Assembly: GCF_900089755.1 (NCBI RefSeq)
Contig: NZ_FLOC01000022.1
Coordinates: forward strand, 1 to 62,664
Length of the DNA: 62,664 nt
Direction: 5' to 3'
Source of the DNA: Marinomonas aquimarina
GTDB lineage: Bacteria; Pseudomonadota; Gammaproteobacteria; Pseudomonadales; Marinomonadaceae
The notes under the pieces were generated by a model, which saw only the letters and a program-made list of their open reading frames with translations, was not told the DNA's origin and did not search any database. Positions 1-8,263 of the stretch are shown here, piece by piece. The translations under genes were made by a program, and so were the position numbers. Every line of letters starts with the position of its first letter. The first letter of the stretch is position 1.

Positions 1-262
1 TTCTTTGATGACAGATAGATGTTCGATAAGAGTCACGGAATGAAGCCTGTTTGATGAACTAATAAGCGCTACAATACAGGTTTTGGCAGGTTTGAAGCTA
101 GTTCTTCAAAGTATGCTCGCGCCCTGAGTTCTAATCATCTTAAAGGGGCAGTTATTAATAGAGAGGCTGGTTAGAAAGTTTATTCTATCTCGTTTTCCAA
201 ACCCTGAAGCATTTGAGAAAACTCCATTTACAGCTGCTCATTGCATCGCAATAGGCGAGAGC

Positions 263-517
263 ATGTGCCTCAAAAACAAAGAACCAGAGTGGCTTTGGAG
301 GCAAGTAAAAGAACTTAATAGCATCCGAAATAAACTTGCACACAATCTTGACTATGGAAGTGTAGAGCCTCGCGTTAAGAGCTTTATTTCTACGATTGCC
401 AATGCTCAGAATCTAGAAAATCGGACTATAACTAGTGCGATAGCGAGGCTGTATGGCATGCTTAAAGGGCTCTGCGATTTATCTCAGAGCGATGATTTCC
501 GAGCATTCAAAATGTAA
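263..517 (+). CDS. Hypothetical protein with RNxxxH (HEPN-like) motif, possibly a 5'-truncated remnant
   Basis: I do not recognise a named family. The 84 residues contain an RNKLAH segment, an R-x4-H arrangement like the catalytic motif of HEPN ribonucleases, within helical, charged sequence. The frame is open upstream to 128 and reads as plausible protein (KGQLLIERLVRKF), but no usable start lies between the TGA at 125-127 and the ATG at 263. The gene is therefore either short or the broken C-terminal part of a protein of about 150 residues. Its stop codon forms the first bases of an attC-like element, as expected for an integron cassette. Codon use is AT-rich compared with the housekeeping genes. 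Function is unknown. Confidence 0.4.
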   Translation: MCLKNKEPEWLWRQVKELNSIRNKLAHNLDYGSVEPRVKSFISTIANAQNLENRTITSAIARLYGMLKGLCDLSQSDDFRAFKM

Positions 518-581
518 CAAGCGCATGTTGTCGGACAGGTTTTCAGTTGTGCTCTAAAGCAGCCGCAAATTCGGGCGTTAG
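515..581 (+). other. attC-like recombination site (integron cassette junction)
   Basis: The element begins TAACAAGCGC, overlapping the stop codon of the preceding ORF, and ends CGGGCGTTAG, closely matching the two ends of Vibrio-type attC sites. The outer TAAC pairs with GTTA. Inside, CG pairs with CG, and TTG-(T)-CGG pairs with CCGCAA with one extrahelical T, giving the expected imperfect hairpin. The R' box reads GTTAGTT and departs from GTTRRRY at one position. No integrase gene is in the window. Its placement between two short unrelated ORFs supports a cassette junction, but this is inferred from sequence only. Confidence 0.55.
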
Positions 582-607
582 TTGCTTTAAGAATAATAGG
601 TAAATGC

Positions 608-1156
608 ATGGATGAGAAGTTGGTATCTTTTGACCTCGAAACAGATCTAGTTACATCGTTGCGGTGCTTACTTGAGGCTTTGTCTCAAATTGAAAGAGGG
701 CGAAACACATATTTCAAATGGGCAGTGGTCTACGGGCATAACTCACTTCAATCGGCAATGTGCTTAGCTCTCATTACATCGGACTCACGCCTCGTTAGGA
801 AAAGAGATAAGGGTGATTTAGATAATATCGAATGGCTTTACGAAAAACTGCTGAAAGAAGACTTTCTTCCTTACATGGGTAGCCACGTCATTGATAGTCA
901 GCGATTTGAAAAAGAAAAAATTAGTCGTTTGCAGACAGTTAGGAATACATTCATACATCAACATCCATCACTCTACATTTTTACGTTCAATGAATTAGTA
1001 GAGTTAATCCATATTTCTATTGACCTAGTTGGTTTCCTAGTCAATGAAAGTGAACGTCTAGCGATAAATTGGCACATACAATCTCAAATAAAGGATTTAG
1101 TGAGTGAGTTGAGCACGCAATTAACAAACTGTTCAAGAGAGGGACGCAACGCATAG
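608..1156 (+). CDS. Hypothetical HEPN-like protein, probable gene cassette
   Basis: This 182-residue predicted helical protein has no signal peptide and no family I can name. Near residues 112-117 it carries RNTFIH, again an R-x4-H arrangement as in HEPN-domain RNases. The upstream ORF carries the same motif but is otherwise dissimilar. The ATG at 608 directly follows the attC-like element (515-581) with only a weak ribosome site, typical of cassette genes. The last codons and stop lie in a perfect inverted repeat (1147-1174). An RNase toxin or a phage-defence accessory is possible from the motif, but no antitoxin partner is evident. Confidence 0.55.
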   Translation: MDEKLVSFDLETDLVTSLRCLLEALSQIERGRNTYFKWAVVYGHNSLQSAMCLALITSDSRLVRKRDKGDLDNIEWLYEKLLKEDFLPYMGSHVIDSQRFEKEKISRLQTVRNTFIHQHPSLYIFTFNELVELIHISIDLVGFLVNESERLAINWHIQSQIKDLVSELSTQLTNCSREGRNA

Positions 1157-1174
1157 CATTTTCACTATGCGTTG
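1147..1174 (+). terminator. Perfect 10-bp hairpin across a stop codon
   Basis: CAACGCATAG and CTATGCGTTG are exact inverted repeats around an 8-nt loop, followed by GTTTTAG. The TAG stop of the HEPN-like ORF is in the left arm. It could act as a terminator. The AAC...GTT ends also resemble attC core boxes, although 28 bp is too short for a normal attC. Confidence 0.4.
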
Positions 1175-1254
1175 GTTTTAGTGTTCAGGGTAGTATGCGG
1201 CTTCGGTATTGTGTCGCCCACCAGTTAAACAGGCATTACCAATCCGGTTTAGTA

Positions 1255-1686
1255 ATGAATATTGAGATTGTACAAAAAGCAGATCACCTTAAGCTGCTAG
1301 AAGTCTGGGAAGCGTCGGTTAGGGCTACGCATGATTTTCTGGCTGAAGAGGATCTACAGGAGTTAAAGCCGTTAATTCTGGACCAGTGTTTTGACGCAGT
1401 TGATTTAAGGTGCGTTAAAAACGGTGATGGTGAGATTCAGGGATTCTGCGGAGTGCATGACGGTAATATAGAGATGTTGTTCATCTCACCTGATGCGCGT
1501 GGCAAAGGAATTGGCTCCAAGTTGGTGGCCTACGCGATCAAAGAGCAGGAGGCATCAAGGGTTGATGTAAACGGGCAGAATCATCAGGCGCTAGGTTTTT
1601 ACCTGCATATTGGCTTTAAAGTTACAGGACGTTCACCTCTTGATGGTCAGGGAAAGCCTTATCCGCTGCTACATATGACGCTATAG
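1255..1686 (+). CDS. yjaB: GNAT N-acetyltransferase, YjaB-like
   Basis: This 143-residue GNAT acetyltransferase uses acetyl-CoA to acetylate an amine; E. coli YjaB has been linked to lysine acetylation of proteins. Recognition rests on the N-terminal WEASVRATHDFL segment, the acetyl-CoA loop ISPDARGKGIGSKL and the C-terminal QALGFYLHIGFKVTGRS and GKPYPLLHM segments, all close to YjaB as I recall it. The frame is open from 1195, but similarity begins at the ATG at 1255, so that start is chosen. It follows two cassette-like ORFs, and GNAT genes are common integron cargo, but I see no convincing attC on its 3' side. The physiological substrate is unknown. Confidence 0.8.
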   Translation: MNIEIVQKADHLKLLEVWEASVRATHDFLAEEDLQELKPLILDQCFDAVDLRCVKNGDGEIQGFCGVHDGNIEMLFISPDARGKGIGSKLVAYAIKEQEASRVDVNGQNHQALGFYLHIGFKVTGRSPLDGQGKPYPLLHMTL

Positions 1687-1732
1687 CGCAGCATTTAAGA
1701 CGGATTAGCAATGTTTGGTGAGGCCTATCCCA

Positions 1733-1829
1733 GTTCCCGCGCACAGCGCGGTCCTACAAGAGGCAGCGTTAACTTGATTGCTTCCAAGCCTGATAGATTG
1801 CTTCCCCGAACGGAGTCGGGTCGTACAGG
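1733..1829 (-). repeat. REP elements (B and A types)
   Basis: A B-type REP (GTAG class; hairpin CCGCGC...GCGCGG) at 1733-1759 and an A-type REP (GTAC class; hairpin CCCGA...TCGGG) at 1798-1829 lie on the minus strand. From 1846 follows an imperfect AATCCGATT/AATCTGATT hairpin resembling a decayed copy of the secB terminator at 10477-10514, which also sits next to an A-type REP. Confidence 0.75.
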
Positions 1830-1934
1830 AGGCAAAAAAACCATAAAAAATCCGATTAAGCTACTCTAATCTGATTCTGAGCCTCAAGCTCCCGTTTCTA
1901 TTCCTTATTCACCCACCAACAGGCCAACAGCACC

Positions 1935-2153
1935 ATGACCCCAACCCTCAAAACCAAAATCCTTGAAGTCTGTGACAAAAAGATTGCCGCTAAAGGTGAG
2001 AACGTTGGCATTTCGTTCTACGCGTTTTTCAAAAACAAAAACGACGATCCTGAGCTGCTGATGGAAGCCGCGGAGTGGTGGATTAGAACCCATCAGTTAG
2101 ATCATTTTGAAAAGGCGGTAAAGATCAAAGCTCTAGTTCAAGCTGGCAGATAA
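1935..2153 (+). CDS. Small conserved protein, DUF6500-like
   Basis: This 72-residue soluble protein contains an AAKGENVGISFYAFFKNK segment and the acidic, tryptophan-containing PELLMEAAEWWI segment followed by HQLDHFEKAVKIKAL. It resembles a small uncharacterised family of marine bacteria that I recall as DUF6500; that name is from memory and moderately certain. The charge pattern and lack of membrane segments suggest a cytosolic protein. It is a single gene enclosed by REP elements on both sides, with no operon partner. Function is unknown. Confidence 0.7.
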   Translation: MTPTLKTKILEVCDKKIAAKGENVGISFYAFFKNKNDDPELLMEAAEWWIRTHQLDHFEKAVKIKALVQAGR

Positions 2154-2156
2154 GCA

Positions 2157-2530
2157 GTTCCCGCACAGCGCGGTCCGACAAGAGGTTGCGTTAAATTGAT
2201 TACCTCGAGGCCTGGTAGACAGCTTCCCCGAGCGGAGTCGGGTCGTACGGGACTTTATCCCTTCAATATTTCCAGTGACCATAGACTTGATCACGGTTCC
2301 ATGCGTTTGATTCGCGCTGACGGTCGAGGGAGGTACGACCGAAGATGTGCGCAAGCGAATTGAATTGCATGGATGTTCTTGGCCAACAAATGCAGGCGCT
2401 AATACTGATTGTTGCAGAGATAGCTAGATTATTCCCGCGCGCAGCGCGGTCCTACAAGAAGCGGCGTTAATACTGATTGCCTTCAAGCCTGATAGATCGC
2501 TTCCCCGAACGGAGTCGGGTCGTACAGGAC
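2157..2530 (-). repeat. Composite repeat cluster (B, A, C, B, A elements)
   Basis: In plus coordinates: B at 2157-2182, A at 2221-2250, the 76-bp palindrome C at 2298-2373, B at 2431-2460 and A at 2498-2530. Read on the minus strand the cyclic order is A-B-C-A-B, the same as in the large plus-strand array at 8264-9512. The cluster fills the gap between the DUF6500-like gene and the 3' end of thiE. Short open frames across it come from the repeats and are not genes. Confidence 0.8.
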
Positions 2531-2655
2531 TTTATCCCTTCAATATTTCCAGCTTCCAACCTACAAAAGTTGGAGTCAAAATGACCGCTGCCGATGATGC
2601 TAGGCTAGGCGTTCCCGTGCGAAGCGCAGCTGGATAGCTTGATCACTTAGGATTA

Positions 2656-3279
2656 TCAACGACTGCTTTGAATAATCTCCCGCAACATTTTACTGGCCTT
2701 TGTCACATCGTCTGCATGGCTAATCGCTGATACCAGCGCAATACCGTGCACGCCGGTGGCGGCGATGTCAGCAAGGTTGTCGTGACGAAGACCACCAATG
2801 GCGACGATGGGCTTATCGTAAAACGCTAAGGCATCGTTGAGGCCTTCTAGGCCCCAGTGATACTGGGTGTTGGTTTTCGTAGGTGTCGGGTAGATGGCGC
2901 TTAAGCCAATGTAATCAATCGGCAGTTGCTTGGCTTCTTCAAGCTGCTGCCAGCTTTCAATCGACAGTCCTAAGATTTTCTCTGGTCCTAGCAGGCGTCT
3001 AGCGTCCAGCGCTGGCATATCCGTTTGTCCAAGGTGCACGCCATCGGCGTTTACGGCTAAGGCAACATCGACCCGGTCATTGATGATCAGGGGCACTTTG
3101 GCGGCTTGTAAAATGGGCTGAATGGCGCGTGCACGGCGAATAAAGTCGCGCACGTCGTGATGCTTTTCCCGCAGTTGCACCATGGTCACCCCGCCAGCAA
3201 CGGCTTGTGTGACGACCCGTACCAAGGTGTCGATATCTTGGTTGTCGTCGGTAACGAGATAGAGTTCGTAGGGTGACAT
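2656..3279 (-). CDS. thiE: Thiamine-phosphate synthase
   Basis: ThiE couples hydroxymethylpyrimidine diphosphate with thiazole phosphate to give thiamin phosphate in the cytosol. The 207 residues form a single TIM barrel of normal length. Visible hallmarks are the QLREK phosphate/pyrimidine site (35-39), INDR (66-69), GVHLGQ (80-85) and the GLSAIYPTPTKT segment, followed by a glycine-rich phosphate-binding stretch (AIGGL). It is the last gene of the thi operon, 19 bp after thiM, and so should be under the TPP riboswitch at 8119-8202. A repeat cluster follows directly, with no clear terminator. Confidence 0.95.
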   Translation of the reverse strand: MSPYELYLVTDDNQDIDTLVRVVTQAVAGGVTMVQLREKHHDVRDFIRRARAIQPILQAAKVPLIINDRVDVALAVNADGVHLGQTDMPALDARRLLGPEKILGLSIESWQQLEEAKQLPIDYIGLSAIYPTPTKTNTQYHWGLEGLNDALAFYDKPIVAIGGLRHDNLADIAATGVHGIALVSAISHADDVTKASKMLREIIQSSR

Positions 3280-3298
3280 GGTGTTTCCTTTTAAAGTA

Positions 3299-4093
3299 TT
3301 AAGACAGTTGCGACAGCTTTAAACGCTTGCTCAGGGTCTCGGCATCGAGATTATACAAGGCATCGAGCAAGGCGGCCTGTAAGCTACCTGGGCCGTTTGC
3401 CTGTTCGGCGGCGATTTCGCCTGCCACACTCATCACTGCGGCCGCGGCCAAACCACTGGTTTCGCCAATCGCGGCAAACGCCCCTGTGATGGCACTGAGA
3501 GAACAACCTGTACCGGTTACTCTCGTCATCATCGGATGACCATTGTTAAGGGTGTAAATACCCTCAGCATTGACTATGTAATCGGTCGCGCCCGAAATGA
3601 CGACTTGAGCTTGGTATTGCTCAACCAGCTGTTTGGCCGCGTCCAAGGCGGCATCGCTGGCGTCTTGTGAATCGACGCCTTTGCCCTGCGATGTCTGTCC
3701 CGCTAAGGCAATGATTTCCGAGGAATTACCGCGAATAATCAAACGCTCAGCCAGTGCGGCCAAGTGGCGGGCGCTATTGGTGCGAAGGCTGGTTGCGCCA
3801 CAACCGACTGGGTCGAGCACGACCACTTTACCCGTGTCATTGGCTTGCTCCACGGCAAAGGTCATACGCTCAATCCAAGTACGATCTAAAGTACCGATAT
3901 TGATCACCAAGGCTCCGGCAAAGGCCATCATTTCGGCCATTTCTTCACGGGAGTGGGCCATGATCGGCGAGGCGCCAATAGCGAGTAACGCATTGGCTGA
4001 GTTATTCATCACCACATAGTTAGTGATGTTGACCACTAAAGGCGCTTGCTCACGCAGTTGCGCCAGTGCTGTACCAATATCCTTTACATTCAT
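3299..4093 (-). CDS. thiM: Hydroxyethylthiazole kinase
   Basis: ThiM phosphorylates 4-methyl-5-(2-hydroxyethyl)thiazole, salvaging the thiazole half of thiamin for ThiE. The 264-residue ribokinase-like protein shows [24 protein letters not shown] near the N terminus, a DPVGCGATS segment (94-102) and the anion-hole motif TGTGC (193-197) with its conserved cysteine. Its ATG overlaps the tenA stop by 4 bp, implying translational coupling. Presence of thiM with thiD, thiE and tenA marks this operon as salvage rather than de novo synthesis. Confidence 0.95.
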   Translation of the reverse strand: MNVKDIGTALAQLREQAPLVVNITNYVVMNNSANALLAIGASPIMAHSREEMAEMMAFAGALVINIGTLDRTWIERMTFAVEQANDTGKVVVLDPVGCGATSLRTNSARHLAALAERLIIRGNSSEIIALAGQTSQGKGVDSQDASDAALDAAKQLVEQYQAQVVISGATDYIVNAEGIYTLNNGHPMMTRVTGTGCSLSAITGAFAAIGETSGLAAAAVMSVAGEIAAEQANGPGSLQAALLDALYNLDAETLSKRLKLSQLS

Positions 4094-4764
4094 AGCTGGG
4101 CTCCCGATTGGTTAAGGCCTTGCTGCCAGAAGGCGATTTCCATACGTGTGGCGGTGCGGAACGTGTCAATCAGCTGCTGACCCTTTTGGCTGTTTAGATC
4201 GATATCCGCAAGCAGTTTATTAAAGTGCGCTGCGCCATGAGCCACGTGCGTTTGAAAGTCATCACTGCTGTAGAGCTTGAGCCAAGTTTGGTAAGGGTTA
4301 CCTTCCCAAACGGTGGTAGACTGATGTGCCAACTGGCGACCAATCGCAGCGTAGCCGATGGAGCAAGGGGCGAGGGCAGAATAGAGGCTAACCAAGTCAC
4401 CACTCATGCCAGCGTCCAAGACAAAACGTGTGTAGGCCACGGTGCCGAAGTCCTCTGGTTCTTGCTCCATGTCCTGTTCGCTAATACCCCATTGCTCGCA
4501 CCATGCCACATGGTGGGCGATCTCGCTGTTAAGCAGGGCATGAACCGTCGGTAGGGCTTGGCGCATATCCTCTAGGCTGTTGGCTTTATAAATAGCCAAG
4601 GCATAGGCTCGCACATAATGCTTTAGAAACAAGAAATCCTGTTTCAGATAATGTAGGAAGCTTTGCTTGTCTAAGGTTCCAGTTGCTAGCTGCTGCACAA
4701 AGTCGTGTTCAGTGTAGGTGTGCCATTCCTGCTGGCAAGCATCGATCAGATCTTGATACTGCAT
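4090..4764 (-). CDS. tenA: Aminopyrimidine aminohydrolase (thiaminase II family)
   Basis: TenA hydrolyses aminomethylpyrimidine from degraded thiamin to HMP, which ThiD then phosphorylates. The 224-residue helical protein shows the catalytic cysteine in APCSIGYA (C134), the conserved aspartate in LKQDFLFLK (D43) and the C-terminal glutamate in [10 protein letters not shown], matching the Cys-dependent TenA_C class. It sits between the putative pyrimidine transporter genes and thiM, overlapping thiM by 4 bp, which fits salvage of imported pyrimidine breakdown products. Confidence 0.93.
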   Translation of the reverse strand: MQYQDLIDACQQEWHTYTEHDFVQQLATGTLDKQSFLHYLKQDFLFLKHYVRAYALAIYKANSLEDMRQALPTVHALLNSEIAHHVAWCEQWGISEQDMEQEPEDFGTVAYTRFVLDAGMSGDLVSLYSALAPCSIGYAAIGRQLAHQSTTVWEGNPYQTWLKLYSSDDFQTHVAHGAAHFNKLLADIDLNSQKGQQLIDTFRTATRMEIAFWQQGLNQSGAQL

Positions 4765-4773
4765 AACAGGCTC

Positions 4774-5733
4774 CTAGTTTAGGCTTGGCACGTAGTCTTT
4801 GGCTTTTGGTAACGACTCGATAATGCCATGCTCAAACATAAACTCGGCGTAGTCATCGTAGCGCGCCAGATCAATGGCCGCTGGGCGCAAGGCAAAGCGC
4901 GTTAGGGTGTCTTTCCAAGCGAGAGCATTCAGCTCGTTATCTAGGGTGTCTGGCGCGTAGGCGATAAATTCTTCCCAAGCGGCTTCTGGATGGTTAACGA
5001 TGTAGGTGGTGGCTTTTTCTAGGGCGCGGTTAAAGGCTTGAATAGATTCCTTGTCATAGGTTTCGCTGTTCGCCACAAACACCAACTCATCGTAGGCTGG
5101 CACGCCGTGTTCCTCTGGGAAGAATGCTGTCGCGGCGTAGTTTTCAAGTTTTAGCTGATTGGTTTCAAAGTTACGCAAACCACCCCAAATCGCATCCACC
5201 TTGCCAGACGCTAGTGACGCCGATAACGACCAACCCACGTTAATGATGTCGACTTCGTCCCACATCACACCATGGTGTTTTAACATGGTGCCGACCGTGG
5301 CTTCTTCGGTGCCAGCAATGGCGATGCCGATTTTTTTGCCTTTTAAATCGGCTGGCGACTCAATCTGGCTGTCATCCATCACCATCAAAGTATTCAGCGG
5401 CGTGGCGATCAAGGTTGCAGAACGAATCAAGGGCAAGCCCGCTGCCACATCAATGGTCAACGTTGGCTGGTAAGAAATCGCCATATCCACTTTGCCCGCT
5501 GCAACCAACTTAGGCGGCATGCTTGGGTCAGCAGGCTCTTGGATGGTGACTTCTAAGCCTTGCTCAGCAAAGTAGCCTTTTTCTTGGGCAATCACGATTG
5601 GGCCGTGGTTTGGATTCACAAACCAATCGAGCATCAACGACAGTTCATGATCGGCTGCGAACAAGGAAGAGCTGGCTGAAAGGCCGAGCAGAGCGGTAGT
5701 ACTGAAACGAGTAAAGGTGTTCATAGAAGTCAT
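4774..5733 (-). CDS. thiY: ABC transporter substrate-binding protein for thiamin pyrimidine precursor (ThiY-like)
   Basis: This 319-residue periplasmic protein of the NMT1/THI5-like family starts with a short basic segment and a hydrophobic signal peptide ending near SSLFAADHE. The mature part opens with LMLDWFVNPNHGPIVIAQEKGYF, a family hallmark, and later has DLKGKKIGI and a GAxEATV-like segment. ThiY proteins bind formylaminopyrimidine and related HMP precursors. Linkage to permease, ATPase, tenA and thiD supports that substrate. It is 9 bp upstream of tenA. The exact ligand is inferred from context. Confidence 0.87.
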   Translation of the reverse strand: MTSMNTFTRFSTTALLGLSASSSLFAADHELSLMLDWFVNPNHGPIVIAQEKGYFAEQGLEVTIQEPADPSMPPKLVAAGKVDMAISYQPTLTIDVAAGLPLIRSATLIATPLNTLMVMDDSQIESPADLKGKKIGIAIAGTEEATVGTMLKHHGVMWDEVDIINVGWSLSASLASGKVDAIWGGLRNFETNQLKLENYAATAFFPEEHGVPAYDELVFVANSETYDKESIQAFNRALEKATTYIVNHPEAAWEEFIAYAPDTLDNELNALAWKDTLTRFALRPAAIDLARYDDYAEFMFEHGIIESLPKAKDYVPSLN

Positions 5734-5739
5734 CCATCC

Positions 5740-6480
5740 TTATTGAGAATGCCAAGGTAAAGAGCGTTTTAATAACCAGTCGACGCTGAAGTACAGGGCG
5801 ACTGAAAACAGAGAAAGAATAAACAGCGCGGCGAACATTTCATCGATGCGCATGCGCGCGTTGGCTTGCAGCATCAAGTAACCAAGGCCCGCGCTAGAGC
5901 CGACCCATTCACCGACCACCGCCCCAATGGGGGCAACCACAACAGCGACGCGCAGCCCTGAGCCTAAGGCTGGTAAGGCGGCAGGTAATTGAATATGCCA
6001 AAGGGTGCGCCAGCGATTGGCGTTAAGGGTTCGTGCTAAATCCAGATAGCCAGCTGGGGTACTGCGCAGGCCGTCGAAGCAGCAGGTGGTCACAGGGAAG
6101 AAAATAATAATCGCCGCCATGGCGACTTTTGAGGCGATGCCATAGTCGAGCCAGAGCATTAAGATGGGCGCAATAGCAAACACCGGAATCGCTTGGCTGG
6201 CGATCAGGATCGGCAGCAGCCATTGCTTAACCGGGCGAAACAACAGCATCAGCAAGGCAAAGCACAAACCAATGCTGACCCCAAGGGCCAAGCCGATCAG
6301 AATCTCTTGGGCGGTCACCCAAGTATGTGACCAGAGCATTGGCCAGCGCGTTAACAGCACATCCAATACCGCTAGCGGTGAGGGCAGGATAAAGCTGGGC
6401 AGCGACCAAAGACTGATAGCCCCTTGCCATAAACCGAGGATAACAAGCGTCGCCGTGATGCCCCGTAGCCAGTTAGCCAT
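5740..6480 (-). CDS. thiX: ABC transporter permease for thiamin precursor (ThiX-like)
   Basis: This is an inner-membrane permease of the SsuC/TauC type. Six or so hydrophobic spans are visible, and the EAA-type loop reads DLARTLNANRWRTLWHIQLPAALP. The frame is open to 6534, but the ATG at 6480 has a strong GGAGG ribosome site immediately upstream and gives a typical 246-residue protein beginning MANWLRGI. This start overlaps the end of the ATPase gene by 8 bp. It is expected to pair with the ATPase and ThiY to import HMP precursors. Confidence 0.87.
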   Translation of the reverse strand: MANWLRGITATLVILGLWQGAISLWSLPSFILPSPLAVLDVLLTRWPMLWSHTWVTAQEILIGLALGVSIGLCFALLMLLFRPVKQWLLPILIASQAIPVFAIAPILMLWLDYGIASKVAMAAIIIFFPVTTCCFDGLRSTPAGYLDLARTLNANRWRTLWHIQLPAALPALGSGLRVAVVVAPIGAVVGEWVGSSAGLGYLMLQANARMRIDEMFAALFILSLFSVALYFSVDWLLKRSLPWHSQ

Positions 6481-7222
6481 GCTCACCTCCAAGACGACGT
6501 AAGATATAGGTTTGTAGTTCGGCGCTGCGCTCATCCAATTGGCGCGGGGGATCTGTGTGTAAATCCGGCAATAGATGCGCGCTCGCCGGTGTCCCTTCCA
6601 TCACATAAATCTGATGACCTAGGCGCACCGCCTCTTGTGGATCATGGGTCACCAGCAACACGGTTTTGCCTTTTAGTAGATCAAATGACAGACTTTGTAG
6701 TTTATGGCGCGTGACCGCATCTAAGGCAGAAAACGGCTCGTCCATTAACACAATCGGCCGCTCTTGCAGCAGGGTTCTGGCTAAGGCGACCCGTTGGCGC
6801 ATACCACCAGAAAGGGCATGGGGGTATCGCTCGGCGTGCTCCCTAAGGCCGACTTTTTGTAGCAGTGACAGGGCTTTAGCGCGAGTGTCCTGGGACAATG
6901 AGCGCCCCTGTAAACGCTCGGCGATGCAAACGTTATCGAGCACCGATAACCAAGGCAGCAAGAGATCTTGCTGCGCCATATAGGCGATATTGCCAGACAA
7001 CCCTTGGCCGTCGGCCTGGATGTCCCCTCGCCACTCGGCATCCTCTAAAAGCCCAGCGAGCTTTCTTAAAATGGAAGTTTTGCCACAACCACTTCGTCCT
7101 AATAGACAGGTCCATTGCTGCGCTGGCAGCTGCATCACCAAGTCCTGCAAAACAGGTTGCGCTTGTTTGGTGGGGTAGCGCAGGGCATTTACTTGAATGG
7201 AAATCGCGAAGCCTTGGCTCAT
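6473..7222 (-). CDS. thiZ: ABC transporter ATP-binding protein for thiamin precursor (ThiZ-like)
   Basis: This 249-residue ABC ATPase of the nitrate/taurine/HMP importer class has a Walker A GRSGCGKTS (42-50), Q-loop region YMAQQDLLLPW, signature LSGGMRQRVALA (137-148), Walker B IVLMDEP (157-163) and the switch histidine in LLVTHDPQEA. It lies 4 bp after thiD and overlaps the permease gene by 8 bp, so the transporter is co-translated with thiamin kinases. The substrate is inferred from operon context. Confidence 0.88.
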   Translation of the reverse strand: MSQGFAISIQVNALRYPTKQAQPVLQDLVMQLPAQQWTCLLGRSGCGKTSILRKLAGLLEDAEWRGDIQADGQGLSGNIAYMAQQDLLLPWLSVLDNVCIAERLQGRSLSQDTRAKALSLLQKVGLREHAERYPHALSGGMRQRVALARTLLQERPIVLMDEPFSALDAVTRHKLQSLSFDLLKGKTVLLVTHDPQEAVRLGHQIYVMEGTPASAHLLPDLHTDPPRQLDERSAELQTYILRRLGGEHG

Positions 7223-7226
7223 AGGC

Positions 7227-8036
7227 TTAACGCTGCCATTGGTAAAAGTGGTTTACAGGGCCGTGACCTTGACCCACTGGCAATTGATCCGCGGCGGCAA
7301 TGGCACCGGTTAAATAGTCTTTTGCCTGTTGCACCGCCGCTGTCAGATCCGCCCCTTGGGCGAGGTAAGAGGCAATCGCTGACGACAGGGTACAGCCCGT
7401 GCCGTGGGTGTTCTGAGTGGAAATACGAGCCGTGGTGAAGGTCTGCACATCGCTGTTGCTTAATAGCCAATCCGTGCTGTCTGGCAATTCGGCAAGGTGA
7501 CCGCCTTTTAACAGCACTGCCGCAGTGGGCAATTGTTGTAAAGCTGGAATCAGATCCAGTACCGCTTGTTCAGTGTGGGGCACTTCGCTATTTAACAGTG
7601 TCGCCGCTTCAGGAAGGTTAGGCGTGATCAAGGTCGCCAAAGGCAGTAGCTCTTCGATCAGGGTTTGAATAGCCGTTTGCTGCAGCAATAAATCACCACT
7701 GGTCGCCACCATCACAGGGTCGAGCACAATCTGCTTCGGCTGGTACTGGCGCAGTTTGCGCGCCACTAACTGAATGATCTCAGAGTTGGCCAACATGCCG
7801 ATTTTGACCGCTTGCACATCCAAATCAGAGAACACAGCGTCTAATTGAGCTTCAATATGAGGCAAAGGAATGGCATGGACATCGGTGACCCCAAGGGTAT
7901 TCTGCGCCGTGGTTGCGGTGATCACTGTGCAGGCATAACCGCCTGTGGCAGAGATGGCTTTAATATCGGCTTGGATGCCAGCACCACCGCCACTGTCTGA
8001 GCCTGCGATGCTGAGTGTAATAGGAGTGTGAGTCAT
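7227..8036 (-). CDS. thiD: Hydroxymethylpyrimidine/phosphomethylpyrimidine kinase
   Basis: ThiD phosphorylates HMP and then HMP-phosphate to the diphosphate used by ThiE. Ribokinase-fold motifs are SIAGSDSGGGAGIQAD at the N terminus, LDPVMVATSGD in the middle and the anion-hole motif NTHGTGCTLSSA. The frame is open to 8072, but the ATG at 8036 has an AAGGG ribosome site and gives the usual N terminus MTHTPITLSIAGSD and 269 residues. It is the first gene of the thi operon, about 80 bp after the TPP riboswitch. Confidence 0.95.
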   Translation of the reverse strand: MTHTPITLSIAGSDSGGGAGIQADIKAISATGGYACTVITATTAQNTLGVTDVHAIPLPHIEAQLDAVFSDLDVQAVKIGMLANSEIIQLVARKLRQYQPKQIVLDPVMVATSGDLLLQQTAIQTLIEELLPLATLITPNLPEAATLLNSEVPHTEQAVLDLIPALQQLPTAAVLLKGGHLAELPDSTDWLLSNSDVQTFTTARISTQNTHGTGCTLSSAIASYLAQGADLTAAVQQAKDYLTGAIAAADQLPVGQGHGPVNHFYQWQR

Positions 8037-8118
8037 ATGGTTTCCCTTAGAGCGCAAGGGAAACAGGGGCAAGATGCACAGGGCATAGACGTACTGCAGT
8101 ACGCAATAAAGCTGTCCC

Positions 8119-8202
8119 CATAGTTCCCTACGCCAGTGCTAACTGAATCAGGTTCAACGGGTCTCGCTTAAGCGATCTCAGCATTACTGCTCCCCGACTA
8201 TG
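8119..8202 (-). promoter_or_regulatory. TPP riboswitch (THI element)
   Basis: On the minus strand this shows the conserved thi-box features in order: P1 arm CATAGT, CGGGGAGC, GCTGAGAT, a short P3 hairpin (CGCTTAAGCG), ACCCGTTGAACCTGAT and the closing ACTATG. It is in the 5' leader of thiD, so TPP should repress the whole thiD-thiZXY-tenA-thiM-thiE operon. Mode of control (translation or termination) is not obvious. No strong U-run hairpin is seen before 8036, which favours translational control. Confidence 0.93.
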
Positions 8203-8213
8203 TAGTCACGATG

Positions 8214-8243
8214 GTATCAGCTCTTCGCCCCCGACACTAGCAA
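8214..8243 (-). promoter_or_regulatory. Candidate sigma-70 promoter of the thi operon
   Basis: Upstream of the TPP riboswitch, TTGCTA (8238-8243) and TGATAC (8214-8219) are separated by 18 bp on the minus strand. This would start transcription just before the riboswitch. It is a moderate match only. The first REP of the large array begins 21 bp further upstream. Confidence 0.35.
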
Positions 8244-8263
8244 CCTCATTAGCTCTCGATTTC

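Noticed and set aside
1905..2093. Minus-strand 62-codon frame opposite the DUF6500-like gene
   Set aside because: Shadow of the plus-strand gene, with no plausible start signal.
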